Below, piece after piece: positions 37,966-50,434 of a DNA stretch of 64,000 nt. Source of the stretch: Perognathus longimembris pacificus (taxonomy: Eukaryota; Chordata; Mammalia; Rodentia; Heteromyidae); contig NC_063162.1 of NCBI RefSeq assembly GCF_023159225.1, positions 95,498,880-95,562,879 of the forward strand, in the 5' to 3' direction. Under the pieces are notes generated by a model. That model saw only the letters and a list, made by a program, of their open reading frames with translations, ran no database searches and had not been told where the DNA came from. The position numbers and the translations under genes were made by a program. The stretch's first letter is position 1, and every line of letters starts with the position of its first letter.

Positions 37966-39741
37966 AAAATTGCTTTTTAATATGTATGATAGATTCTATC
38001 TTAAAATTTTCCTACATTTCCTTTGTGTCATTCAATTGTCAATCTTTATGGTGTACATAGTTTATCTGGAAAAAGTTATGGGTTTCTTTGTTAGGAATTA
38101 TAACCAACCAATAATTTTAGAACTGTGTAAGATTTGATTTTTAAATGTGTGACTGTAAAACAAGCTATTGTTTATTGAGTTTCTATGTGTGAGAGTTTGT
38201 CTTTAATGTGTTACAAAATAGTGTTTCTTTTAATAATTTGCGCACCACTCTAAGTTACTACTATTTTTGTCTCATTCCACTAAAGAAGAAACATGATATT
38301 CAGTAGAGGCAGAGTACAGGCAGCTAGCATGGAGAAAGTAATTCAAAACATCAATTCTACCTCTTCTATTATTTTAAGGCAGGTATTTTAACTCTTAGGA
38401 TTATGCCTTTTTAACTAAAATGTCTTACATACTGTAACATTAATGAAATGGATATTGGTCTGTCTTCTGCACATGAAAATTATTTCAATTTCTGCTGGTT
38501 TAAAATGATGGATAGGATAAAAATCATATAAAGAAGTAATGTAGTACTTCTCTTATACTTAAGGAAGCACTTCTAAGTACTTGTGAAACTAGTTCCTGCC
38601 CATAGACCTACCATAATCTCCAAATGCTTAAATATTCCACAAGTGTGTATCTACCTCTTTTTTTTCCCCTTAGGCATTACAGAAAACTTGGTTGAAATGT
38701 GACTCCCTAAGATCTCTGTGAGGTTTGGGTAATAGTTTAGCATTAGAGACAGAGCATTAAAGACAGAGCAATTCCCGAATGTCATTTCATGGTAGATAGG
38801 AACTCTGCTGCCAATCTTGTCAGAGAGACAAGGTTGATGTCACTGGAGTTGTTTTCCAGCAAAACTTCCCCATCAAAGAGCTCCTGAGCTGAGTGAATGG
38901 AGCATCACAGATAAAAGCCTGACATTCCTCTAAGAATTTTTCAATCTTTTGAGTCTGTAGGGGAGCGGAAGCTTGGTTCAAGTGACCAAAGTAGTGCAAT
39001 GCAAAACTAGCAACATACAGAAAAATCTTCTGTAGGGTCATTTAAAGGAATTAAGATATTAACTAAGAAAATTATGTAAACAAGGGTTTTGTGAGTAAGA
39101 ATGGTCTGAGTAGAGCTATACAGCCGAAAAGACAAGTTCAGTTTGGGGAAAGTGAGCATTGTGATTGAGAAATGTAGATGAATCTAACTAATTTGAAAAG
39201 CCAGTGTGGACGAAGTGCATTGCAAACAATCAAGGTGTTTACAGACATGGAATCTGAAGGTTCAAGCATACTTTGTGTGTAAACGCTGGAGGCTTTTGGA
39301 AAAGCAGTTCATCGTTTCTAAGGGAGAATAGTCTGTCTCCTGAAAATGTTTTTACCCAAGCATTCACTATTAGAGTCTGTGTTCTACACTTGGATTTATG
39401 GTGGAATGCTAGTGATACTGCATCTATTTATTGCTTGTTGGTCTTCAGTGTTCCATTTCACAAATGGAAGATATATTGACTATAGTGCCACTTTTCTGAT
39501 CCTAACATACTGCTAAATCTTCTCATCCCTCTTAGAAACTCTGCAAGTGTGTTGCCCAAGTGATGCCCAAGTGATGACTGATCTATATTTTAGATGATTT
39601 TTTTTCTGGGCATAAAACTATGATTATCAGCATCATAATCAATAGCTACTGGAGTTATCTGTACCCACAAGTGAAGGAATCTCACAGATCTTTGGAAATG
39701 GTTTTATTAGTCATGTAAGAATATCTAGAAACAATGAAAAC
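37966..39741. other. Intron without recognised repeat or gene
   Basis: A 73-codon antisense frame at 38820-39041 matches nothing I know. No exon supported. Confidence 0.55.
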
Positions 39742-39838
39742 GAAATGGAGGTGTGTCTAAAGTGGTAGAGCACTAGCTTTGAGCAGTTATACTCAAGGAC
39801 AATGCCCAAGTCCTGAGTTCAAGTCTTAGGACAGGTAC
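39742..39838 (+). mobile_element. Solitary Geo-type SINE monomer
   Basis: GAAATGGAGGTGTGTCTAAA, AGTGGTAGAGCACTAGCTTT and CCTGAGTTCAAGTCTTAGG, with no left monomer visible. Confidence 0.75.
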
Positions 39839-41289
39839 TTAAATCAATCATCATCATCCTCATAATCCTACAAAAATAATACTTCCTAAAGTATGAACCA
39901 TGGACTACTCATGGACTTTCATGATATGTAAAATGTCACTAAGATGTTTAGGGTGTTCTAATAAAATAACAGTGAAGTGGTTGTTCATATACATTCATAA
40001 TTTGAAAAATAATGTTACTTATTTTCATAGATATTTTATTACAACAGTAATAACTATTTCATTTAAAGGCTTTATTGGTGCTCTAAAGAAGAGTTGATCA
40101 ATTTGTCCTGGAACATGTTAGAAAGCAAACTAAATGTTTTATTGTATTTGCATGTCATTGTCAGTGTGATTTAAATATGTAGTTAGTATTATTACTATAT
40201 TGAGTTTTATCTACAACTCGTAAAAATAAAGTAATAGCTCAAAATAAACCAGTGGAATATAAAAGTAATGAGAAGATCACTCAGGAAGGTATAACCCAAA
40301 GACTGAACCAAGCTATATTACAAATTGTGGAAGGTAAATCTGTATATTCTAGATAAGTAAATTAGCAAGTATGATAACTTTGCATAAGCAGACAAAATAG
40401 AAGAGAATGATAGAAAGTATGAAGATAAAAGTGTTTTAAAATAAGATTTTATTAGATTGATGATTTTTTAACTTACCCCAGAGCTTTTTAGGTTAGATTT
40501 TTCTGCCAATTTGGGTCATGAACTTTTGCTTAATTTCCAAACAAAGCCCAATAACCCATGTTAGAAACCAATTGAGTTATTTCAGTACAATTGTCATACC
40601 ATGTTTGCAAAATAAATTATTATTGTATGTGCCCAAGGCAAAGAAGAGATCAGCTCTTCAAAGGCATCATTAAAATTATATCCTCAAAGCAAATACATCA
40701 CAAATTGGCTGAGAATGATACAGCAATGATTTCAATATTAAAAAAAGAAACATTGTACTCAGAGAGTAATGTATAGGAAAGTTCCTTTATCAAGTGATAC
40801 TGTTCGGGCAACAAATACTTTGCAACATCCTGGAGCCTAAGTAAAGGGTCTGTTCAAAATAACTATACCACTTAATCTCTGGTGTAAGAAATAGAGAGAT
40901 TGGGACATATAAATAAGAGGAATAATTTAATGTGCTATAGAACTTGAGTCAAGAAACAATTGTCAAATTTTTAAAGAGAAATGAAACCACAAATTCTGAT
41001 TTTAAAAAAAATTCCCTGGGCAAGATACTCTGAAGTTCATACTAATGAAAGGTAATCCATATGCTATGAACCTTCATTTAGTGACACGATACAATGCTCT
41101 ATATCTTCTTAGGTTTTGATTTGTAAGAAACAGAGACCTATGAGATCTACTCTCTTAAAATTTCGAGTATATATAACTTATTTTTAACTCTAGCCATGAT
41201 TTTATTAGAGTGGGTCTGTGGAACTTATTTGTCTTGTGTAACTATAACTTTATACACACTGAACAACTTTCCATATCATTTCCAGCTTA
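39839..41289. other. Intron without recognised repeat or gene
   Basis: AT-rich, nothing identifiable. Confidence 0.55.
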
Positions 41290-41486
41290 CCTTGGCAGCT
41301 ACATTCTATTAAGTACTTCTGTATATGTGACTTTTCTAACTGCATCATGCAGAGAAATCACACAATATCTGTCTTGTTTTGACTAATTTACTTTATTTAG
41401 TATAATGTTCAAGTATCTATTTTGTCATAAATGGAAAATTTCCTCTTTTATAATTTATATGGATATTATCATTATTATTACTTTAC

Positions 41487-41529
41487 CCATTCTGAGGCTT
41501 GAACTTAGGTCCTGGACCCTGTCTGAGGA

Positions 41530-41560
<31 letters not shown>

Positions 41561-41713
41561 TTTGCACACCTAGTGTTCTACCACTTCTGACTTTTTTGTG
41601 TATTTGTGTGATTAATTGAATATAAGAGTTCCCAGACTGATATAAAACTGCAATCCTTGGGTCTCAGCCTCCTGAATAGGTAGAATTGTAGTCATGAATG
41701 ACTACCACCAGGA
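41487..41713 (-). mobile_element. 7SL/B1-like + Geo SINE, antisense, with internal (TG)n
   Basis: GAGGCTTGAACTTAGGTCCT, a (TG)n at 41534-41560, then GTGATTAATTGAATATAAGA and CTCAGCCTCCTGAATAGGTA. Confidence 0.75.
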
Positions 41714-41727
41714 GATTTCATCTTTTG

Positions 41728-41932
41728 TTTTTTTATGTTTTTTGCCAGTCCTGGAGCTTGAACTCAGGGCCTGAGCACTGTCCCTGGCTTCTTTTTGCTC
41801 AAGGCTAGCACTCTACCACTTGAGCCAGCACAATTTCTGGCTTTTTGTATATATGTGGTGCTGAGGAATCGAACCCAGGGCTTCATGTATACAAGGCGAG
41901 CACTTTACCACTAGGCCATATTCCCAGCCCCC
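41728..41932 (-). mobile_element. IDL-Geo SINE, antisense
   Basis: Complete antisense dimer. GATTTCATCTTTTG (41714-41727) and GATTTCCTCTTTTG (41933-41946) are its duplications, one mismatch. Confidence 0.95.
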
Positions 41933-42566
41933 GATTTCCTCTTTTGAAAAGGTGAACTATTCTAATATACAGAAGAACACATTCTAAAAAAAAAAATCAT
42001 TCACTATTAATGGGCACCACGTCTGCCCTGCCATGCCTTGCTTATTGTGAGTAATGTTGCATGACCATGTCTGTGAAGATATCTTTGTATATACTAGTTA
42101 TTTAAGGGTGTGTAATTGTGATGTGTACCAATATGTGGGTATACTGTACTTGAATCCAACTCATCTCTTCTTTCTCTCTCTTTTATTCCCCTCTCTCAGC
42201 AGCTTTCATAGTTGCATATGAAGTAATCAAAATTTGCTTCCCCCACACCCATGCATACCTTCAAACAGAATCTGTCTTACATTTCTGTCATTAACTTTTA
42301 AAGTGTACATTGATGGTTTACAGGGGAGTTGCTGTGTTATTCATACATGCATGTATCCAATTACTGCCATCTCTCTTTTCTCTTCGATCCTTTTAGAAGA
42401 AGAGGTGGGATGGTTGGAATATATTTATGGTGGTACTATTTTAAATTTTTCAAGACCCTCCATCAGATCCTCCATAATAAATCCCATTTTACCCTCCTAT
42501 CAAGGGTATACAAGAGTTCATATTAATCCAGAGCTTCATCAAAATTTATTATGTGCATATGAAAGG

Positions 42567-42610
<44 letters not shown>
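42567..42610 (+). repeat. (TG)n microsatellite
   Basis: About 22 uninterrupted TG units inside the ancient L1. Confidence 0.95.
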
Positions 42611-42612
<2 letters not shown>

Positions 42613-42738
42613 ATAAGGAGCCTGATAGGTGTGAGATGATTTCTCTTTGTGGTTTTGATATACATTTCCTTGCTAACCATGTTTATATGTGTCCAATGTT
42701 CATTGTTATATTTTCTGTGAGGAAATGCTTATCCTAGT

Positions 42739-43349
42739 GACTGGGGATACCATTCATAAGGAAATGGAAGGACTTGGAAAAAATTATAATAAGTGAAGTG
42801 AGCCAGACCCAAAGAAACATAGACTCTATGGTCTCCCTTATAGGGAATAATTAGCACAGGTTTACACTAGTCACAGCAAAGGATCACAAGAGCCCAATAG
42901 CTATGCCCTTATGAACACATAAGATGATGCTGAGTGAAATGATCTCCATGTTATGGAAATGACTGTTATATCACTGTTGTAATTACTTTCAACATGCCAT
43001 GTGAAACCGTAGCTTCTATTGTTGATGATCCTCTGGTATCCCTTTCCTTTGGTTGTACCTGCACTATCAAGGTATCTTATCTGAGTATATTGGAAACTGT
43101 GTATACTGGTATTAGAACTATGAAAGTGAAAGGGAATACCAAAATTGAGAGACACAGGGTAAAAAGACAAATGACTACAAAAGCAATACTTGCAAAACTG
43201 TTTGGTGTAAACCAACTGAACAACTCATGGGGGGAGAGGGAAAGGGGGAGGGGGAAGGGGAAGAGGGAGGAAGTAACAGTATAAGAAATGTATCTAATGC
43301 CTAACGTATGAAACTGTAACCTCTCTGTACATCAGTTTAACAATTAAAA
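42739..43349 (+). mobile_element. 5'-truncated L1, sense to DGKB, young
   Basis: Last ORF2 codons (KEMEGLGKNYNK-like, ending near 42853 in the GGGAATAATTAG block), then the full 3'UTR with a G-rich tract at 43229-43268 and CTGTACATCAGTTTAACAAT at the end. Duplications AAATGCTTATCCTAGT (42723-42738) and AAATGCTCATCCTAGT (43350-43365), one mismatch. Confidence 0.93.
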
Positions 43350-43763
43350 AAATGCTCATCCTAGTCTTATTCCAAATGTGATTATTTTATACTCTGCCTT
43401 TGAATTATGCATTTCAAAAATTATGTGTCAAATATATTTTCTGTCATTCTGAAAATTTTTTTATTTTGTCAATTATTTTCTTGGCCAGAGACAAATGTTT
43501 AGGTATGCAAATGTTTGGTATGCAAACACTCAACTTATTTCATTGCTATTCTTCATAGCCTTCATGACTATTATATTATTATAAAAGATTATTTTCTCAA
43601 TATTATTTTATTTTTGGTGTATTAAAATGCAATCAATTTTTCTATATTGATTTTGTGTTTTGGCACCTTACTATTCTCATTTATAATTATATTTTTCTGG
43701 TCTCATTGAATTAAATTCTACATATAGAATCATATTTTCTGCAAATAAAATGTAGGTTTGTTG

Positions 43764-43969
43764 GGGGCTGGGGATATAGCCTAGTGGCAAGAGTGCCTGC
43801 CTCGGATACACGAGGCCCTAGGTTCGATTCCCCAGCACCACATATACAGAAAACCGCCAGAAGTGGCGCTGTGGCTCAAGTGGCAGAGTGCTAGCCTTGA
43901 GCGGGAAGAAGCCAGGGACAGTGCTCAGGCCCTGAGTCCAAGGCCCCAGGACTGGCAAAAAAAAAAAAA
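43764..43969 (+). mobile_element. IDL-Geo SINE, young, nested in ancient L1
   Basis: Near-consensus dimer. Exact 17-bp duplications AAAATGTAGGTTTGTTG at 43747-43763 and 43970-43986. Confidence 0.97.
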
Positions 43970-44307
43970 AAAATGTAGGTTTGTTGAATTTTTCTCCTTT
44001 CAATTGGGATGCTATAATGCTTTTATATTTGCTTTATTGTTTTATTTGTAGCTTTCATGGATGGATTTTATTTAATTGGTGAAAGTAGACATTCCATTCA
44101 AGAATAGAACATAAATATTCTTGAGAACATAAGCTTCCTTTGTTTTCTATTTGTCAGTATACAAATACAGAAATAGTCACAACCTACTTTGTGGCAGGCA
44201 ATATTTGAAGATATTATTAAAGGAGATTTCAGTTATTATTTTATTATTGTTATGTGGCCAGGTGGTTTTGTTTTAGGTTTAAATTTAAATTTGTTTATAT
44301 TTTAATA

Positions 44308-44414
44308 TTTTTTAATTTAAGTTTATTGTCACAGTAATATACAGAGGGGTTACAGTTATCTAAGTAAGGTAGTGAATACATTTCTTGTCAAATGTGTTAC
44401 CCCCTCCTTCATTT
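44308..44414 (-). mobile_element. L1 3' end, antisense, truncated
   Basis: TTTATTGTCACAGTAATATA, CAGAGGGGTTACAGTTATC and TTACCCCCTCCTTC, the antisense L1 3' terminus. Confidence 0.8.
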
Positions 44415-44642
44415 TTAATGGTACAGTTCTGGGGTTTGAACTTAGTGTCTCATGCTCTTGGTTGATTTTTTTTAATCAAATGTGGCTCTAACATTTGATC
44501 CACATTTTCACTTCTGCTTTTTTACTAGTCACTTGATATAGGAGTACTATGAACTCCTTCCAGGCTGGCTTCAAACTTTGATCTACAGATTTGAATCTCC
44601 TCAGTAACTAGGATTACAGGCTTCAGATATCAATACTGACTA
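44415..44642 (-). mobile_element. 7SL/B1-like + Geo SINE, antisense
   Basis: CTGGGGTTTGAACTTAGTGT, ATAGGAGTACTATGAACTCC and AGTAACTAGGATTACAGGCT. Confidence 0.75.
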
Positions 44643-46148
44643 AATTATTTCACTATTTTGTATATTTTATGATTACTTTTTAAATAGGTAAGATATAATG
44701 AGCTGTGAAACCCAACTGGTATACATAAATGATCATTTCTGCTAACATTTTGTGACATGTTACACAAAAGCAATGCAATAATAAGAAATAAAATTAAAAG
44801 AATATAGAGCTTTAGTCTAATATAAATTACATAAATTTTCATTGCAATCATATTAAGAAGTCACATTGAACCATTTTGCTGTATATTGCTGGTGGTTACC
44901 TTCTTGTGTGAAGTATATTTAGATATATTTAGGGAAGTCCAATATCTCATAAACTTAAAAAAACTCATTTAAGACATAAAGTCTTTTTATATGTTACCTA
45001 TGCCATTTAATGTTTTATTCTTGCCTCTCTATAAACAAGGAACAGGTTTGAAATTCTAAGCTATACAAGTTAAGAAATTCAGGGGAGGCATGGCTAGCTA
45101 TTATATGGCAGTTATACAATAGAGAGGTTTTGAAAAAAGACATGAACAAGGGAAGAGGAAATGAGAAATGAGTTATCATCCACGCAGAATGATAAGTGAT
45201 GTCAATTACTCATTGATTTCTTTTCTCAGAATGCCTAAAGTTATTATTCAAAATGTGATCTTTATTAACTTTTTGTATATTTTATACTTCATATGGTATT
45301 GCATAGTGATTTATTTTTAATATATTGGAAATAAAGAGATTCATTTTGGATAAAAGAATTATAATGAAAACTTTTAATTACTACATTAGGAAATATACTC
45401 TTAATAAAATGACATTCCTGTCTAAGGATTATCGACATATTTATATAAGATAGAGACTACTAATGAACTCTCAATCAAAGGAAATACTTCAGTAATAATG
45501 CATGAATTAGTCATTGTTGATGAAATAAATCTACTCCAGTCCATTTTGGATTTTACTTTATGAATAGCTATTCAGGTCAAAACATTAACAAGTTCATAAG
45601 TGACTTTTAACAGCATTTCACTTGACTATGCTTTTGTATCAAGCTAATTGCATAACATGATATTTAAGAGTACTTTGGATTGCAATCTATTATAGTGTAG
45701 AATTCCACAGAGAAAGAACATAACAGGAAAAACATGAGAAATTAAGGATTAATCTAAAATAAATAATGTAAAAACCTCAACAATTCATGGAGTATTTTGA
45801 GAAAATAGTAAAGAGAACAAATGACATTAAGAATAGTTTTAAAAGATTTTGAAAATAACAGAGTTGTATTCTTAAGTACTATCATTTCTTTGGATATTAT
45901 TAATTATTCCTTATCTCATAGGTAAAGAATTTTTATGCATTATTCGAAGACTTTTTATTGGACAATGAGAATATTAGCATTCCATAATTTCATAGCTGTT
46001 TTATGTATAAAATATTGTACTTATTTCATTATAGATTTAGCATGATCTTTGCTTTAGAGCTTGTATTATTGGTATTTTCAGTCATTTAACAAAAGGAAAA
46101 ATGGTTTGTTACTGACACAGAATTTATCAACTACAAAATACACTTCAC
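44643..46148. other. Intron without recognised repeat or gene
   Basis: AT-rich, nothing identifiable. Confidence 0.55.
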
Positions 46149-46163
46149 AAAATAGGTGATATT

Positions 46164-46361
46164 TGGGCTCTGAATATGGCCTAGTGGTACAGTGTTTGCC
46201 TTGTAAACATGGAGCCCTGAGTTTGATTCCTCACCACCACTTATATAGAAAAAGCCATAAGTGGTACTGTGGCTCAAGTGGTTGAGCACTAGCCTTGAGC
46301 AAAAACAAGCCAGGGACAGTGCTCAGGCCCTGAGTTCAAGCCCTGGACTGGCAAAAAAAAA
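46164..46361 (+). mobile_element. IDL-Geo SINE
   Basis: Complete, slightly diverged dimer. Exact duplications AAAATAGGTGATATT at 46149-46163 and 46362-46376. Confidence 0.95.
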
Positions 46362-46376
46362 AAAATAGGTGATATT

Positions 46377-48859
46377 CATTTTTAACAATTAACATGTGCA
46401 AATGTACAAGGTTCCCTTCCCTTCTTGCCAATCTTTGCTGTTCAAAAATTTTCTGATTCTTGATCAGTTTATTCATACTGCAGCATCTAAAATTTCAAAT
46501 GAGAATCTTTTCTTCTTTTCAACATGTTTAAAATTGAAACTTGGAAAGTAATTTAGGTTGCTTCAGCATCATTACATGCAGCAATGCTATTGTATGTGTG
46601 AAATGACAATATCCATTTTGTAATTTCAAGAAGAAAACAGTGAAGACTTAAATGATTCCAACTAGATTCCTACTAATTACTAATACTGTTAACGTATAGA
46701 TCTAGCAATTAAGATCCATAGTAACTGATCAATTTTGGAATTCTTTCACTTTTGACATTAAATTTTTCATTTTTACCTCTCTATCTTCGTCAACTTATTC
46801 ATCCTAGAACAATATTTTTGAAGTATTACACAAAGAAACTAGAAAATAATAATTATGAAGTACAATTGTACTTCTGTATTTTAGCTATGAGTCATACTTA
46901 TTTTTATATGAAATACTGATAAATTGGGTCGTAGGTACACTTGTCACATTATACAGTAACACATTTATTCAATGAGTCATTTGTAATTTCTAATATAGAT
47001 AGTTATACTTTATTAGCATAATATATGAAATTTTTTCTGTTATCACACTGTATCATGAATGTGACAATATAGCTCTTATACAATTACTGCTCAAGAGAAC
47101 CATGATACAAATACATTTTCTACAGATTACTTCATAATTATACTTCAAGTTACCATGTAGTTCAGTACTAATCACCATGTTACTTGCAATTTTTATATCT
47201 TGTAAGCCTGCAGTTTAAAAGACAGAAATAATCAGATAATTAGTCTTTGATTATATAGTACTCACCCTGTTCTTAAATGTACTTAAATGGTCAATAATTA
47301 CCATGTAATTACAGAGCAATTATTGTAGTGCATTCACACCACCATATGTAAGACACTGTCAGTGATTTCATCCCCTGTGTTTAGGTATTTATGACTCAGT
47401 CATAGAAAGGTTACTTGCAGGCTTCATTGGGCTAAAAACTGTCTGGGAAAGTGGGTTATTTTATAAAAGTGAAAAACAGCTCTCAGGTCAGGGAGAAAAA
47501 TTGTTTTAAGAAATGTAATAGTGACTTATTTTAAGATTTTTGACATTTCAACTAAACCCAAACCATGAAGAAAACACTGATTGCAGAGCTGAGTCTGAAT
47601 ATTGGAAATTTTTAAATCCATCATCTGTCTCATTTAAACAATTCATCTTCCCTGTGTATTTCTTTTCACTTTACCCAAAGAAGCTATTTTGAATACAAAC
47701 AGACCATTTAAAATTACATGGGAAAAGGCACACACTAAAATGGTCTATCCACTTCTGTACAGCAAGAAGTTTCCAGTGCCAGCACCTGGCACCTCAGGAA
47801 AGGTTCATAGCCAGCATATTTTCTTTTTATTGATTTTCTACATGGCAAGAATTAATATCTTTCCACTGAGGCAGTAGAATGAAAGTGACTACTTTAATGG
47901 TAGTCTTATGTGACTGTGTTTTCCTACTGAACTAAGTCATTCATTTAATTTTAAGATGGCTTAATTATATACATATATTTCTTTACATTCATATTTTTAA
48001 AGGAAGTGGGATTATTTTAGTCAATAGTAAGGAAATTTAAACTCAAACAAAACCATAGCATTTGAAAATAATGTTATGCTACTCTTTCCTGAATCTCCCC
48101 AAGTCATCGTGCATGTATAAGAATCCTTGGGAAATTTTTTAATTAAAACCCCTTCTAACTCTAATATGCTTAGTACATTCCTCAGCGATAAGGATCACAA
48201 TGCATTGTGTCCTTTAACTAGTTTCTTCTTGATTGAGGTACAAAATCTAAAATAACCACAAAATAAACCCTCACATATTTTGGTTTACTGCTTTTTAAAT
48301 TCTTGTGTGCATACAAGGCCTGAAGCTGACCAATGAGCAATGATTATCACTCCGTCCACTTGTGATTAGGGCCAAGTTGTTGGCAGGTCCCTTATTTCAC
48401 TTGTTCTAGGGACATTTAATTTAGAGACATATTGGTAGCCAGAGTCACTGATCTAATTTAAAGAATGCTACGAAAGATCAACGGTTAGATACATGAGAAA
48501 ATTCAAGGTAATTCTTAAACTATACTTGTAACTAAACGCTGAAGACATTTAGAGTAAGATAAAGTTCATTAAAGCTAAATAAAATAATTCAACATCTTTT
48601 TGCTAATACAGTCAGTATACACTTAAGTGTGAATCCCAATAGCTTTTGAAACAACCAGGCTTGATACTGATTACAGAACAAAAGTGGTAGAAATGAGGGA
48701 GAAGTCAAGTACTATCTTTATTTATTTTAATGTATATACATGTCTGATGTCTGTCTGTGTGTGGGAGAGAGAGTCAGACAGAAACAGAGAAACAAAGAGA
48801 GAGATAAATTAGTTTTAGTTTTGTTTCTCATATTATTGGCTTTTAAATTTGTAGTTTCT
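46377..48859. other. Repeat-poor intron, about 2.5 kb
   Basis: A possible MER5 trace at about 48085-48150 (GTGCATGTATAAGAATCCTT) and a GAGA-rich patch at 48760-48808 are the only structures noted. Confidence 0.5.
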
Positions 48860-49105
48860 CTTAGCCAGGCACTGGTGGCTCATGCCTGTAATCCTAGCTA
48901 CTCAGGAGGATGAGATCTTTAGGACCGTGATTTGAAGCCAGCCCAGTCAGAAAAATCCGTGAGAATCTTATCTCCAATGAGCTACCAAAAAGCCAAAAGT
49001 GGAGTTATGGTTCAAGTAGTAGAGGACTAGTCTTGAGTAACAACAAGTATTACAAAAAGCTCAGCAACAGTGCCCAGGCCCTGAATTCAAGCCCCCAAAA
49101 TTATT
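48860..49105 (+). mobile_element. 7SL/B1-like + Geo dimeric SINE
   Basis: Best-preserved sense copy: AGCCAGGCACTGGTGGCTCA, CTGTAATCCTAGCTACTCAG and TTATCTCCAATGAGCTACCA, then Geo-type GGAGTTATGGTTCAAGTAGT, ending GAATTCAAGCCCCC. Confidence 0.9.
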
Positions 49106-50434
49106 AATTTATGAACTCTTTCATTAGAAAAAGCTACCTTTTTAAAAATGGTATTACCGGGACATTTTATCCTTTTTTTCACTTTCTTTTCTATAAATTA
49201 TATTTCTCTGGAAAACAATTGAACTTTTGGCAGATACTAGGCAAAACTCATTACTTCAAAGCATTCATTCCCAATGAAAGTTGTTTTGCTTATATGGCAA
49301 AATATTTACAATTAAAAATGAAATAATAACCTTATATAAATGTAACAAAAATAGTCTACTTAGAATTTGGGAGTGTACATGTATATTTCGGGATATGTAA
49401 AAAGTCATACATTAAATATTTTTTCCTAATGACTAATTTTTTAACTTCCCTTTATATATATTGTTTTCCTTTTTCAAATACTGCCACTTTACTTCAAAAT
49501 TTAATTTTGTGGACATTTTGTGATAATATTAGAATATATATTAGTAAGTCTTAGCATCATTAATTACTAATTAATAGCTGAATGGATTAACTAATTGATA
49601 ATTAATATTCTGAGATCCTAACTAGCTAAATAACCTTCAAAGACCAAATTAAAATATTCTATTACACAAATAAACTACTTTGTCCACTTCTTTTTACTGT
49701 CAGTGTCTCTACATCTATTATAGTAATTGGGCCATCACTTCCTGCCTACCATCAATAGTGTTGTTTCTCTAATTTAAAGGTCATTAGACCAAGTCACTTA
49801 AGTGACCTGCCAAGGACATCTACCCAATCATTAGTCTAACAAGAGAAAACCTCTTGTTGGGCAGGATGATTTTTTTTTTCTCGGCTGCTTAAGACAACTT
49901 GATAACACTCTTTTCAAGACAGTGTATAAATGTAGCAAAAAAAGAGTATAATTTCCAGAACAGTCATTCTTCTTTCTACAAGAGCCTAACTCCAGCCACT
50001 CAGTGTCTTCTTTTTCATCTGGGACTGAGGACTCACACACACCTTTCAGCTTCTCTGGAAAAAATAAAGTTGGTGTGTGGACTTGCTGACACACACTCAC
50101 ACAACACATTTTTATTATTGTTTGTGTTTGTTTGTTTTTTACTAGATTGGAGAAATAATTACCAAAATAAGATCCAAAGAATGAACAGATGAATGAAGAT
50201 CAGCCTGCTTATCTTAGATATTGTATTATTCTTATTCATAAAATGGCCATCTATCTGGGTATAATAGCCCCAAATGATTTAACAAAAAGTTCAAGGCAGT
50301 AGTATTTTTTAATTAAAGTTTTTAAACTCTAGCCCACAATAGAGAGAAGCATAAGATAAATGGCAGACACTAATCATGTCTGCTCAGCAATTATCAACAT
50401 TTATTCATTCTTCTTCTCGCCTTGCCATTGTTTT
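49106..50434. other. Intron without recognised repeat or gene
   Basis: Overlapping open frames at 49831-50192 on both strands match nothing known to me. Confidence 0.5.

Larger units (their letters stand above)
41290..44115 (-). mobile_element. Ancient L1, antisense, split by several later insertions
   Basis: Pieces run in consistent L1 order. 3' part at 41290-41485: ATCATGCAGAGAAATCACAC. Then 41947-42738: GGTGTGAGATGATTTCTCTT and GTGGTTTTGATATACATTTC. Then 43366-43762: GGTGTATTAAAATGCAATCA. Then 43987-44115: CAATTGGGATGCTATAATGC. Assignment rests on recalled L1 sequence. All frames are decayed. Confidence 0.7.

Noticed and set aside
43764..43969. tRNA gene candidates in ID-like monomers
   Set aside because: The A-box and B-box-like motifs belong to SINEs; no cloverleaf is complete and the copies have A tails and target-site duplications.
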